In this document: piece by piece, positions 17,414 through 26,837 of the stretch | How positions within the stretch are numbered: the stretch's first letter is position 1 | Layout: every line of letters begins with the position of its first letter | Assembly: GCA_963791905.1 (NCBI GenBank) | Contig: CAWBTX010000005.1 | Span: forward strand, 620,001 to 684,000 | Reading direction: 5' to 3' | Length of the DNA: 64,000 bases | DNA from: Gaiellasilicea sp963791905 | GTDB taxonomy: Bacteria > Actinomycetota > Thermoleophilia > Gaiellales > Gaiellaceae | Made by a program: the position numbers and the translations under genes | Notes under the pieces: model-generated | Told to the model about the DNA's origin: nothing | Database searches by the model: none | What the model saw: only the letters and a program-made list of their open reading frames with translations

Positions 17414-17977
17414 ATGGGAAACGTGGTTATCGACATGAGCATGTCACTGGACGGCTACATCGCTGCACCGGACGACACTCCCGAGCAGGGGCTCGGCGAG
17501 GACGGAATGCGGCTCCACAACTGGGCTTTCGACGATCCTTCGGTGTTCGAGCAGGTCTACGGCAACCTGGTCGAGGAGACGGGGGCCGTGATCATGGGCC
17601 GCCGGACCTACGACAACTCGATCGAGGCATGGGGTGGCAAGGGGCCGCTGGGCGACGTCCCGTGTTTCGTGGTCACCCACGGCCCGCCAGCGAGCTCGGA
17701 CCCGGTCTTCACGTTCGTCACCGACGGAATCGAGCGCGCCCTCGCGAACGCCCGGGAGGCCGCCGGCGACAAGCGGATCGGGCTGATGGGCGCGAACATC
17801 GACCAGCAATTCCTCGCGGCGGGGCTCGTGGACGAGATCAGGATCCACCTGATCGACATCCTGCTCGGAGGCGGACGTCGGCTGTTCGACGTGCTACCGC
17901 AGCGAATCGAGCTGGAGCAGACCGGGCTCAGCCAGACCGACGGCGTGACACATCTCGAGTACCGCGTCGTCCGGTAG
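17414..17977 (+). CDS. Dihydrofolate reductase family protein (RibD C-terminal type)
   Basis: A 187-residue paralogue of the gene at 10192. It starts MGNVVIDMSMSLDGYIAAPD and has VIMGRRTYDNSIEAWGG and VDEIRIHLIDILLGGGRRLF. AAGGAGG at 17403-17409 fixes the ATG at 17414. The catalytic role is unknown beyond NAD(P)H binding by homology. It lies 60 bp after the membrane protein gene, so it could share its transcript. Confidence 0.88.
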   Translation: MGNVVIDMSMSLDGYIAAPDDTPEQGLGEDGMRLHNWAFDDPSVFEQVYGNLVEETGAVIMGRRTYDNSIEAWGGKGPLGDVPCFVVTHGPPASSDPVFTFVTDGIERALANAREAAGDKRIGLMGANIDQQFLAAGLVDEIRIHLIDILLGGGRRLFDVLPQRIELEQTGLSQTDGVTHLEYRVVR

Positions 17978-18020
17978 CGCTTCCAGCGTTTGAGGTTCGC
18001 CGACTGGTGGATGTAGCCCG

Positions 18021-18045
18021 CCTCGGCAACGCCCACATGCCGAGG
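18021..18045 (+). terminator. Hairpin after the RibD-like gene
   Basis: CCTCGGCA and TGCCGAGG form a perfect 8-bp stem with a 9-base loop, 44 bp after the stop. A second small inverted repeat, ACCCAGTTGGGT, follows at 18051-18062. No strong T-tract is present. Confidence 0.4.
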
Positions 18046-18184
18046 CATTGACCCAGTTGGGTTCTACCGTTTCGATCAACGCGTGACTACGCTCGTCTCA
18101 CGCGATCGAGGATGGCTTTCGGGGTCGCGTTAGGTAGCGGAAACGCCAAGAGCAACGGGCGTCATCCCAGTCGAGAAATCAGTC

Positions 18185-18202
18185 GCGAGCCATTCGGCTC
18201 GC
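18185..18202 (+). promoter_or_regulatory. 5'-leader hairpin of the beta-helix gene
   Basis: GCGAGCC and GGCTCGC form a perfect 7-bp stem with an ATTC tetraloop, 8 bases before the CGAAAGG ribosome site and 22 before the ATG. It may stabilise the mRNA or limit translation. The role is inferred only from position. Confidence 0.35.
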
Positions 18203-18223
18203 ATACAAGACGAAAGGCTCTAA

Positions 18224-19029
18224 ATGAAGCGTCTCATCATGATGCTGCTGCTGGTTGCGCTCGCAATCCCGGCGACAGCTTTCGCAGCATTCGGCAGCTC
18301 GGGCCACGGTACGTGCACGTTCACGACGAATGACAAGGCCAAGACCGTGTCGCTCGTCGCCGACTGCACCACCGACACGACCATCGGCGTGCCGGACGGC
18401 TACACGCTCGACGGCAAGGGCTTCACGATCACGGCCGTCGACGGGCCCACCGGGGCGTCGTTCGAAGGCGCGGTCGTCCAGAACGACGGCACTGCGATGA
18501 ACGTCAAGAACCTCAAGATCGAGGGTGGCGTGCCGAACAACTGCGTCGGCGTCTTCAACGGCGTCGCCTTCATGAACGCGGGCGGGTCGATCAAGAACGT
18601 CACGCTCAACAACATCGGGCAGACGACCGGTTGTCAGTCCGGTCGCGCGATCGTCGCCTGGGCGATCGGGGATACGACCAAGCGGTTCGTCACGATCGAG
18701 AACAACACCGTCACGTCCTACAACAAGAACGGGATCGACGTGCGCGGCAACGTCGAAGCGAAGATCGTCGGGAACACCGTCACGGGCAAGGGCCGGTCGA
18801 CTACATCGCCCAGAACGGCATCGTCGTCTACGGGTTGGATACGGTCGCGCAGGTCGAGGGCAACAAGGTCAGCGGGAACGTCTACACGCCCCTCAGTAAC
18901 GTGGCCACCGGGATCCTCGTCATCGATGGCAAGGTCACCATCGACAGGAAGAACACGCTGTCCGGCAACGAGGTCGAAATTTACGACAGCGATGCCGACA
19001 TCAGCGGCAAGAAGTACGTCGTCGCCTAA
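18224..19029 (+). CDS. Secreted parallel beta-helix protein (frameshifted)
   Basis: The N-terminus MKRLIMMLLLVALAIPATAFA is a Sec signal peptide. The mature part has repeating short strands with asparagine turns (KNVTLNNIG, ITIENNTVTSYN-like, KIVGNTVTGKG), the signature of a right-handed beta-helix. The frame breaks near 18795, where GGGCCGGTC lacks one base, and resumes as VDYIAQNGIVVYGLDTVAQV up to TAA 19029. The total is about 268 residues. Such proteins bind or cleave polysaccharides; no catalytic residues can be assigned. A strong terminator follows. Confidence 0.8.
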
Positions 19030-19087
19030 GAACAGTGGCCGCGGGGGTCGCAGCACCAACCCCTGACAGTCCGGCAAGACAACTGAT

Positions 19088-19124
19088 GCACAGGAAGGCC
19101 CGCTCCGGCGGGCCTTCCTTGTGC
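19088..19124 (+). terminator. Strong intrinsic terminator after the beta-helix gene
   Basis: GGAAGGCCCGC and GCGGGCCTTCC form a perfect 11-bp stem with a TCCG loop, and flanking GCACA/TGTGC extends it past one bulged T. It is 59 bp after the stop codon and lies just before the next regulator gene. Confidence 0.75.
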
Positions 19125-19136
19125 GAGAGCTCAACG

Positions 19137-19740
19137 ATGACGCCCGGCGCGCGGATCGGTCACACTTCCGTGATGGCCACTGGCCTGAAGGTCGGCGGCG
19201 ACGTCGAGCAGGCTCTGGGGAGCGTCGGCGTCCCGAGCTACGTCCTCGATTCAACGGGCATCGTCCGGTGGATCAATGCGGCGGCCGAGCGGCTCGTCGG
19301 CGACGTCCGCGGTCGCCACTTCACCTCCGTCGTCGCGCCCGAGGACAGCCGGCGCGCGCGCGAGCTGTTCTCCCGGAAGGTGCTCGGCACCTCCCCGGCC
19401 ACGGAGGCGACCGGCGTCCTGGTCTCGACCGCCGGCACGCGGGTGGCCGTGGAGATCAGCGCGGTGCCGCTCAAGAGCGGCGAACGGGTGGTCGGCGTCT
19501 TCGGGCTGTTCGAGGGACGCCCCGACGACAGCGCCCACGGCGCCACTCCCGCATCTCACCCCACGTCAGGTCGAGGTGCTTCGCCTTCTGGAGCAGGGCC
19601 GCTCGACGAAGCAGATCGCCGCGGAGCTGCACCTGACCACCGAGACGGTCAGGAACCACGTCCGCCGTCTCTTTCGCGCCCTCGGCGTCCACTCCCGACT
19701 CGAAGCCGTCGCCGCCGCCCGGGCCACATCGCTCTCCTGA
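19137..19740 (+). CDS. PAS-LuxR transcriptional regulator (frameshifted)
   Basis: The N-terminal PAS domain includes GVPSYVLDSTGIVRWINAAA, the DVRGRHFTSVVAPEDSRRAR linker and VAVEISAVPLKSGERVVGVF. The frame shifts near 19545 and then encodes the LuxR/GerE helix-turn-helix LTPRQVEVLRLLEQGRSTKQ and LTTETVRNHVRRLFRALGVH, ending at 19740. Restored, it is about 200 residues: a small sensory regulator. A start at 19173 is also possible. The DNA-binding domain is complete, so one base error restores a standard protein. It is convergent with the peroxidase gene. Confidence 0.82.
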
Positions 19741-19753
19741 TCGGCTCGCTTGC

Positions 19754-21293
19754 CTACCGCGCCCGTGAGCGTGGGTCGACGCCGGCGAAGGTCAAGAAGT
19801 CCGTCATCCGGAACGATCCGTCCTTGCTCGGCAGCGTCGGCCGCCAGGGCGGGCGGACGTGCACGAACGATGCCGGGTCGGCCTGCAGGAGGCCGATGAA
19901 GACCTCGGCGACGATGCGTCCACCGACGGGGCCAAGGCGGCGCCCATCGGCGAGGAGCTCAGCCTCCTTGAGCACGTAGTACCAGAGGGGCGTGCTCCGC
20001 TCGAAGCCGACGCCGAGCGGCGTGAGCTCCCGCAGCTCGGCCGGGGCGAGGGGTCGTGCACCCATCGCGCGGGCGAGGGTCTGGCCCGACGGCAGCTGCC
20101 AGGTCAGGTGCCTGAGCAGATTCCGCTGCGCCAGCGACGTCGGTGGATCGTGGCTCGCGATCGCTCCGAGCGGCAGGTTGAAGAGCGGAGTCGAGATCTT
20201 CGTGTCGATCTTCTTGTTCGGCTTGACCTCGCCGTCGCCGAAGTCGAAGAACGTCTGCCAGTCGACGAACCGCCGCGGCGCCCGCGCACCACCTCGGAGA
20301 TCATCCGGGTCGGCAGTCCCCTACTTGCGCCGGGTCGAAGATGAAGGCGAAGAACGGCTGGCCGGCGTCGCCGGCGAGGTTCGCTCGGTACGACGGGCGG
20401 ACCATGCTGTGCCCCATGCGATAGGCGGCGGCCTGGAACTCCACCGGCATGGCGGCCTCGCCGCGGCTCGGCCGGTAGAAGCGTCGGCCCCGTCGGACGG
20501 CTTCGACCATCGACCGGCCGACGATCAAGGGCAGGAACTCGTGCAGGATCAGCCAGTGGTAATGCCACGTCGTCAGCCTGCGAGCCTCCGTGAAGACGTC
20601 GAACGGCTGGGTCAGGCGTCCCTGGTCGCGGACGTAGTCGACCGCGCGGTTGTGGAAGAGGAGGAACGCGCAGTGGAGCCCGGAGATGATCAGGTGCTCG
20701 TCGTTGCGCGGGTCGCCGACGATGGCGCCGCCGTCCGCCCGGCGCGGCAGGTCCTCGAAGGACCCGCCGCTCTCGACCTTGAGCTTGATGTGGTCGGAGG
20801 GGTCGTAGAGCTCCTGCTGCGCGACGGGGCCTGCCCCGTAGACCGAGTCGAGGTCGAAGGACGGCGTGCGGAAGTTCCGCGCGCTCTCGGGAGCGGTGGC
20901 GCGCCCCAGGGTCGAGCTCGCGTCGAACGTCATGTCGTGATCGAGGAACTGGCCGAAGAACGTCGTGCCCGCCGGTTGGTCAGGGTTGTTCGGGTTGTTC
21001 GCGCTCAACGACAGGTCGACGATCAGCGCCTTCGGCCCGGCCGCCAGTTGGTCGTTCGCGTCGAGCAGCCCGCCGGGTTTGCCCAGCTCGCGGAGGGCCG
21101 CCTCGATCTTCGGGCTCTGCTCGGCGAACGCCGGCAGCCTGAACATCCGGCCGAAGCGATCGGGGCCTGCGAGCGAGCGACCGTTCCGGCGGCCGCGCCC
21201 AGCGACCGCGCTCGCCGGGTCGAGCGCGATGGCGCCTGCGCCGGCCCCCAGCGCTCCCAGGAACCGCTTCCGACTGACCCCACGTCCTTCCAT
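19754..21293 (-). CDS. Animal-haem-peroxidase family protein (frameshifted)
   Basis: About 512 residues. The start VSRKRFLGALGAGAGAIAL is a twin-arginine-like export signal. FFGQFLDHDMTFD has the distal histidine region, and TWHYHWLILHEFLPLIVG carries the proximal histidine. The frame breaks near 20320, after FDPAQVGD; the next frame gives DPDDLRGG, RAPRRFVDWQTFFDF and a C-terminal helical part to 19754. This matches bacterial secreted peroxidases related to the peroxidasin/cyclooxygenase superfamily. The substrate is unknown. No other gene is obviously in its operon. Confidence 0.83.
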
Positions 21294-21357
21294 ACAGCTG
21301 ACGGTACGCCTGCGCTCCGGTCTCCGAAATACCGGAAACCCCCACAGTTTTGCCCGT

Positions 21358-24102
21358 CTACAGCTGGGCCAGACGGTGCGCGAGCTGGCCGCGCGAGTGG
21401 ACGCCGAGCTTCGCGTACGCGCGCGAGAGATGGGCCTCAACCGTGTGGACGGTGACGAAGAGCGTGCGCGCGATTTCCTTGTTCGAGAGCCCGTCAGCCG
21501 CCAGGTCGGCCACGCGTCGCTCCGTCTTCGTCAGCACGCCGGGCGTCGGCCGACGGGCGCCGACGCGGGCCAGCTCGGACCGCGCCTGCTCTGCCCAACC
21601 GGGAGAACCGAGCTCGTCGAACGCGGCGGCGGCCTGCTCGAGCGTCCGCCGGGCCGCGCCCCATTTCTTGAGCCGCCGCTGCGCCCGGCCCAGGACGAGC
21701 AGCGACCTGGCCGCATCAAACATCGATCCCAGCTCCTCGTACGCGGTCGCCGCCTGCACGAGCGCCGCGCCGGCGTCCTCGTCGTAGGTCAACGTCGAGA
21801 GCCGAACAAGTGCGTCGCACCGCTTCGCGGTCGCGAGCCCCCAGGGATGCTCGTATCGCTCGGCGAGCTCCGTCATGCGATCCGTGACTGCCCGCGCCTC
21901 GTCCACCTCGCCGACCTCCACGAGCGCCTCGACGAAATCGAGAATGGCCGGGCTCAGCGCGAGCTCGTCCAACGCCTCGCGCTGCGTGTGTTCCCAGACC
22001 GCGCGGAGGCTCTCGATCGCCTGTACCGGCTGACGCGCGACGAGCGCGGCGCTCCCACGTACCCGCATGGCCATGAGCAGATGCCACCGCTCTCCGGTCG
22101 CCTCCGCCCCGGCGACCGCCGCCGCTGCCCACCGCTGCGCGTCGCCGGGATCGCCGAGGCCAACGGCGACGGCCGCTCGGAGCCGTTCGTACGATCCCGA
22201 CCCCATCAGCGCCCGGTCCGCGGACTCGTCCCACTCGTCGAGCAGCCGCGACGCCGTGCTCCACTCCCCGGCGCGCACCTCCGTCTCGCACAGGTGGCGG
22301 CGCAGCACGACGGAGGACCACGGCTCGCCGCGCTCGCTTGCGAGGCGCAGCAAGCCGGTGAGCTTCGCCCGTGCGCCGCTCAGCTCGCCTCGCATGATGA
22401 GGCGGCAGGCGGCTGCTCGATCGGGCGAGCCGGCGATGTGAAAGGCGGCGTCCGAGGCGGCGTGAAAACGTTCACACAATTCGTCGACCGGGCGTCCAGT
22501 GAGGATGCGGGCCCAGGCCAGCCCGGTCAGTGCGAGCCGCTCCACGTCGGGCCCGGCAAGAGGCGACTCCGAGAGCGCTTCCAACGCCCACGCCTCGGCT
22601 TCGCGGACCCGTTCGACCTCGACCGTCGTGGCGTAGATCGACATCTTCGCCAGCACATGCGAGCGCGACGCCGCGTCACCCTCGCTCTCCGCCAACGCCT
22701 GCTCGAGGCGCATGCGCCCCTCGGCGCTCGTGGGGGCGCACTCGAACAGCAGCAGCTGGGCGCGGACGCGAGCTGCGCCCGGAGGGAGCACGTCGAGCTC
22801 CGGCGTGAGCAGATCCGTGAGTCGCTCCGGCTCGCCGGCCACATCCAGGTAGTCGGCGAGCTCGAGAAGCCGGTCGCTCCACTCCACCGCACCCGGCGGC
22901 GTCAGGCGCAGCGCATGCTCCGCGAGGCTGACGGCGTCGTGGACGGCACCTCGTGCCGACGCTCCTGCCGCGGCCGTGGCCACCGTGGCCGCAAGCTCCG
23001 CGTCGGGACGCTGCGTCGCGAGCGCGAGGTGTCTGACCCGCAGCTCCCCGTCCGCGACTGCGCCCGCCAGCTCGAGGTGGAGCTGCCGCCGCTCGCTTGC
23101 ACGCGAGCGGTTTCTCGCTGCCGCGGCGAGCAAGGGATGCGACGGGCGCACGCGCTCCCCGTCGATGACCAACGCTCCTGCTTCGACGGCGTCCTCGACC
23201 GCGGCCGGACCGCCGAACGCCTCGAGCTCAGACACATGCAGGCCTCCGCTCAGAGCAACTGCAAGCAGCAGCCGGCGCGTTCGGCGCGGCAACCGCGCCA
23301 CGTGCATGCCGAGCGCGTCTTCGATCGCGTCCGGCACGGGGATGTCCTCGCCGGCTTCCGGCAGCCCGCGCCCGACCAGCGCGCGCCCGAGCTCGAGCGC
23401 GAACAACGGGTTCCCAGACGACGAGTCGAACACGCTGCGGAGAAGGTGCCGCGGCAGCGTCAGCTCCAGGCGTTCGGACAGCAGCCGGCGCGTGGCACCG
23501 AGGCTGAGCGGTCCCACCTCGAGGCGTTCCAGCCCCGTCCGCTCCAGCGCACGCTCGAGCGGAGCCATGCCGCCCGGACGAGTGGCGAGGAGAAGCCCGA
23601 CCTCACCGGCGTCCAGCCGCCTCGCCGCGAACGTGAGCGCGTCGGCCGACGGCGGATCGAGCCACTGGACGTCGTCGACCGCGACCAGAAGCTGCCCTTT
23701 CGCAGCCAAGGTACGCAGTGCGTTCAGGAACCCGACTGCGACCGCGTGAGGCTCTGCGGCGGCGCCCGATGGCTCGGCCCTCAAGAGCGCAACCTGCAGA
23801 GCGCGAAGCTGAGGGCCGGGTAAGCCGGCCAGCTCCTCCGTCTCGACGCCGTCGAGGAGGTCGGTCAGCGCCGCGAACGACAGCTGCGCCTCGGCACCGC
23901 TCGGCCGGGCCGAGAGCACGCGCAGCCCCTGCTCACGCGCCGCTCCGACTCCGGCCTCCCAGAGTGTCGTCTTGCCGATCCCCGGCTCGCCGACGAGGAC
24001 GAGCGGATGCCGGGACGGGTCCTCCACGAACTCCGACAGCACGGCAAGCTCCGAGTCGCGCCCGATGACGCCCGTGCCACGCTCCGTCGTTGCGTTCTCC
24101 AC
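21358..24102 (-). CDS. LAL-type LuxR regulator with AAA ATPase
   Basis: A large intact regulator of 914 residues. Walker A is GEPGIGKTT (residues 38-46) and the Walker B region is LLVAVDDVQWLDPPSADAL. The middle part (about 350-830) is helical and TPR-like with many Ala/Arg/Glu. The C-terminus is a GerE helix-turn-helix: LTKTERRVADLAADGLSNKE, then VHTVEAHLSRAYAKLGVHS. LAL proteins sense unknown ligands through ATP-driven oligomerisation. It lies 64 bp upstream of the peroxidase gene on the same strand and could regulate it. Confidence 0.93.
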   Translation of the reverse strand: MENATTERGTGVIGRDSELAVLSEFVEDPSRHPLVLVGEPGIGKTTLWEAGVGAAREQGLRVLSARPSGAEAQLSFAALTDLLDGVETEELAGLPGPQLRALQVALLRAEPSGAAAEPHAVAVGFLNALRTLAAKGQLLVAVDDVQWLDPPSADALTFAARRLDAGEVGLLLATRPGGMAPLERALERTGLERLEVGPLSLGATRRLLSERLELTLPRHLLRSVFDSSSGNPLFALELGRALVGRGLPEAGEDIPVPDAIEDALGMHVARLPRRTRRLLLAVALSGGLHVSELEAFGGPAAVEDAVEAGALVIDGERVRPSHPLLAAAARNRSRASERRQLHLELAGAVADGELRVRHLALATQRPDAELAATVATAAAGASARGAVHDAVSLAEHALRLTPPGAVEWSDRLLELADYLDVAGEPERLTDLLTPELDVLPPGAARVRAQLLLFECAPTSAEGRMRLEQALAESEGDAASRSHVLAKMSIYATTVEVERVREAEAWALEALSESPLAGPDVERLALTGLAWARILTGRPVDELCERFHAASDAAFHIAGSPDRAAACRLIMRGELSGARAKLTGLLRLASERGEPWSSVVLRRHLCETEVRAGEWSTASRLLDEWDESADRALMGSGSYERLRAAVAVGLGDPGDAQRWAAAAVAGAEATGERWHLLMAMRVRGSAALVARQPVQAIESLRAVWEHTQREALDELALSPAILDFVEALVEVGEVDEARAVTDRMTELAERYEHPWGLATAKRCDALVRLSTLTYDEDAGAALVQAATAYEELGSMFDAARSLLVLGRAQRRLKKWGAARRTLEQAAAAFDELGSPGWAEQARSELARVGARRPTPGVLTKTERRVADLAADGLSNKEIARTLFVTVHTVEAHLSRAYAKLGVHSRGQLAHRLAQL

Positions 24103-24199
24103 CGACCCCCCGGAGTCGCCTTACTTCAAGGTCTCGATAACACAGTTTCGAGGCAGCGGCACCGGCGCGCTACCCCGAGCCCGGTTGGCGGGCGCTGTG

Positions 24200-24664
24200 T
24201 CAGTTGGGCCTGCCCGCCATCGCCCAGACCGCGACCAGGTAGGCGGCGAGGAGGACGACGGAGAGCCCGAGGCTCACCCGGAGCAGGCCGGTGTCCCCGG
24301 TCGCGCGCTGGCGGCGCAGACCCAGGCCGCCGACGCCGAGCGCGGCGAGGAGAACCAGCCCGCCGGCGTCGCCGATGATCGCTCCAAGAGTGAGCCAGCC
24401 CGGCTCGTCTACGCCCTCCGGAAGGTCGTCCCAGCCCTCCTTCGAGTAGATCCACTCCGCGCCCACGCGCATCACCAGCCAGCCCGGCAGGGAGACGGCC
24501 AGAAGTGTGAGTGTGCCGAGCCGGAGGAGCGCCGCGTCGCCCCTGGCGAAGAGGAACGTGGCTGCGCCCGTGAAGAGACCGCCGACGAGGATCATCGCGC
24601 CGAGGACGTGGACGAAGAGCGCGAGGTTCCAGCTATCCGGTCGGACGGCGGCAAGGACGCTCAT
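24200..24664 (-). CDS. Hypothetical membrane protein (DUF2269-like)
   Basis: A 154-residue four-helix protein. The first helix carries LALFVHVLGAMILVGGLF, whose histidine-glycine pattern is like DUF2269 and other integral membrane proteins with possible haem ligands. A loop with YSKEGWDDLPEGVDEPGW separates helices 2 and 3. The start overlaps the upstream gene's stop (ATGA), so the two proteins are made together and may form a heteromer. Confidence 0.72.
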   Translation of the reverse strand: MSVLAAVRPDSWNLALFVHVLGAMILVGGLFTGAATFLFARGDAALLRLGTLTLLAVSLPGWLVMRVGAEWIYSKEGWDDLPEGVDEPGWLTLGAIIGDAGGLVLLAALGVGGLGLRRQRATGDTGLLRVSLGLSVVLLAAYLVAVWAMAGRPN

Positions 24665-25140
24665 GCGCCCGGCTTCCAGATCATGTCGATCAGGACGAGG
24701 AGGGTGGCGACGGAAACGAGGGTGTGCATGAGGACGCCGGTGGTCGTTCGGTTGAGCGCTCGGAGCTCGTCGCTCGAGTCCTCCTGCCCCGCGTCCCGCA
24801 GTTCGACCGCCCTGCTGATCGCCGGAGCGTAGGCGGCGTTGGCCCGCTGCCCGAACCCCATCGCGGCCAGCCAGAGCACGTACGCCGCGATGATCCAGCC
24901 GTCCCAGACGTCGTAGCCGCCGACCGAGAAGGCGAGCCAGGTGCCGAGGCCGATCGTGCCGAGCGCGCCTACGCCGATCGCGCCCTCGGCGAGGCTCGAC
25001 GGCAGCCCGAACCGGATTGTCTCCTCCGGGGTGTCCGTCCGTCGTAGCGCGACGATCAGCACCCAGAAGAAGACGATGCCGGCGACGAGCGCGAACGCGC
25101 TCAGCACGTGCAGCGCGAGCAGCCAGTCGTCGAGGCTCAC
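24661..25140 (-). CDS. Hypothetical membrane protein (DUF2269-like)
   Basis: A 159-residue protein related in layout to the downstream gene. The first helix is WLLALHVLSAFALVAGIVFF, again with a histidine in the membrane, then GLGTWLAFSVGGYDVWDGW and two later helices. A soluble loop with SRAVELRDAGQ precedes the last helix. It is the first gene of a two-gene operon. No enzyme motif is visible. Confidence 0.72.
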   Translation of the reverse strand: MSLDDWLLALHVLSAFALVAGIVFFWVLIVALRRTDTPEETIRFGLPSSLAEGAIGVGALGTIGLGTWLAFSVGGYDVWDGWIIAAYVLWLAAMGFGQRANAAYAPAISRAVELRDAGQEDSSDELRALNRTTTGVLMHTLVSVATLLVLIDMIWKPGA

Positions 25141-25236
25141 GCGGAAGTTCTAACGGATGCCACGCCCGACTCGCGAACGCACCTGAGGCAGCGCCGGAGC
25201 CCGAACAGCCAGCCCGAGCCGCGGTACGATGCGCAG

Positions 25237-25843
25237 ATGCCGCCGGTCTCGCGTGGGTTCCGCGGGCGGCGCCGGCTCGACGGCGACCCGGCGCGCCTCC
25301 CCCCAGGCCAGTACGTCACCGACGACTTCCCCGTGCTCTCGGCCGGGCCGACGCCGCACACGAAGCTCGAGGACTGGAGCTTCACGATCGGTGGCGCCGT
25401 GGACGAACCGCGCACGTGGACGTGGGCCGAGCTCGGTGCGCTTCCGAGCGAGACGGTCACGGTCGACATCCACTGCGTGACCAAGTGGTCGAAGTTCGAC
25501 ACCGCGTGGACGGGCGTCTCGCTGGACACGCTGTTGGAGCAGCGTGCCGACGACCGCGGAGTACGTGACGGCCTGGTCGGACGGCGGCTACACGACGAAC
25601 CTGCCGCTCGAGGACGTGACCGGCGGCCGCGCGTGGATCGCGTACGAGTACGACGATGAGCCGCTCGAGCCCGAGCACGGCGGCCCGGCGCGGCTGCTCG
25701 TGCCGCACCTGTACTTCTGGAAGAGCGCGAAGTGGGTACGCGGGCTCGAGTTGCGCCAGGACGACGAGCCCGGCTTCTGGGAGACCTACGGCTACCACAA
25801 CTATGGCGATCCATGGCGAGAACAGCGGTACTGGGGAGACTGA
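25237..25843 (+). CDS. Sulfite-oxidase-like molybdopterin oxidoreductase (frameshifted)
   Basis: About 202 residues of the oxidoreductase molybdopterin-binding domain (YuiH/YedY-like, no dimerisation domain). SETVTVDIHCVTKWSKFDTA carries the conserved molybdenum-ligand cysteine. The frame shifts near 25540, after DTLLEQ, and resumes with TTAEYVTAWSDGGYTTNLPL and LVPHLYFWKSAKWVRGLEL, both conserved. There is no signal peptide, so it is cytoplasmic. It overlaps the flavin reductase gene by 31 bp and heads a three-gene redox operon. Confidence 0.83.
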
Positions 25844-26559
25844 GCTGGCAGGTCGCGACGGTGGTCGAGCTGGTCGCGGAGACGGCGCGGGCGAAGAGCA
25901 TCGTCCTCGACGTACCTGACTGGCAGGGCCATCGGGCCGGCCAGCACGTCGACGTGCGCCTGACGGCCGAGGATGGCTACCAGGCGCAGCGCAGCTACTC
26001 GATCGGCTCCGCGCCCGGCGACGACAACCTCGTGCTCACGATCGAGCGGCTCGACGACGGAGAGGTCTCGCCGTACCTCACCGACGAGCTTCGCGCCGGG
26101 GACGGGCTGGAGCTGCGGGGGCCGATCGGCGGCTACTTCGTCTGGGAGGACGCGCTCGGGGGGCCGCTGCTGCTCGTCGGCGGCGGCTCGGGAGTCGTGC
26201 CGCTGCGCGCGATCCTGCGCCACCATCGCGCGATCGACAGCGCCGTGCCCGTCCGCCTGCTGTATTCGGTTCGCTCGCGTGACGAGATCCTCTACCGCGA
26301 CGAGCTGGAAGGACTGGCCGTCGACGACGGAGCCGACATCCGCTTCACGCTCACGCGCGAGCAACCAGACGGCTGGGATGGCTACGCGCGCCGAATCGAT
26401 CGGGATCTCCTCGACGACGTCTCGTGGCCACCGGACGAGCGCCCGCTCGTCTACATCTGCGGCCCCACCGGCTTCGTCGAGACCGCCGCGAACGCGTTCG
26501 TCGAGCTCGGCCACGAGCCGGCGCGTGTCAAGACCGAGCGCTTTGGACCGACCGGATGA
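25813..26559 (+). CDS. FAD/NAD(P)-binding ferredoxin-reductase-type protein
   Basis: A 248-residue FNR-superfamily protein. The flavin domain has RSYSIGSAPG (FAD-binding RxYS) and the NAD domain has LLLVGGGSGVVPLRAILRHH and VYICGPTGFVETAANAF. No iron-sulfur domain is attached. The ATG at 25813 lies inside the end of the molybdopterin protein gene, in a different frame. It likely supplies or accepts electrons for that protein using NAD(P)H. Its stop overlaps the next ATG (ATGA). Confidence 0.88.
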   Translation: MARTAVLGRLSWQVATVVELVAETARAKSIVLDVPDWQGHRAGQHVDVRLTAEDGYQAQRSYSIGSAPGDDNLVLTIERLDDGEVSPYLTDELRAGDGLELRGPIGGYFVWEDALGGPLLLVGGGSGVVPLRAILRHHRAIDSAVPVRLLYSVRSRDEILYRDELEGLAVDDGADIRFTLTREQPDGWDGYARRIDRDLLDDVSWPPDERPLVYICGPTGFVETAANAFVELGHEPARVKTERFGPTG

Positions 26560-26837
26560 GCACCGACCGGATGAGCGAGGCGCCACTCGACGGAAACGCG
26601 ATCGCCGGGCTCCTAGTCGAGGTCTTCGGCACCGAGATGACCACGGCGAGCTCGACCTGCGTTCACTGCGGCGCGCGGGGGATCTTCGCCGAGACGCTGG
26701 TCTACACGCGTGGGCCGGGCACCGTCGTCCGCTGCCGGAGCTGCCAGGACGTTCTCATGGTGCTCGTGACGATTCGCGGGATCACGTGCGTCGACGCGCG
26801 GGGCCTCGCAGAGCTCGCGCCGGCGAAGACGAGCTAG
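26556..26837 (+). CDS. Small zinc-ribbon protein (DUF6510-like)
   Basis: A 93-residue protein with two CxxC knuckles, CVHCG near residue 37 and CRSC near residue 62, spaced as in a zinc ribbon. It ends with a short beta-rich tail. I associate this family tentatively with DUF6510, which is found next to flavin reductases in actinobacteria. It is translationally coupled to the reductase gene. It might mediate complex assembly or electron transfer; no evidence shows which. Its stop overlaps the convergent glycosyltransferase stop by 4 bp. Confidence 0.78.
   Translation: MSTDRMSEAPLDGNAIAGLLVEVFGTEMTTASSTCVHCGARGIFAETLVYTRGPGTVVRCRSCQDVLMVLVTIRGITCVDARGLAELAPAKTS

Noticed and set aside
20965..23823. 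A 952-codon open frame on the plus strand
   Set aside because: It is antisense to the LAL regulator, arginine-rich and without any domain. Long antisense frames are expected at this G+C content.
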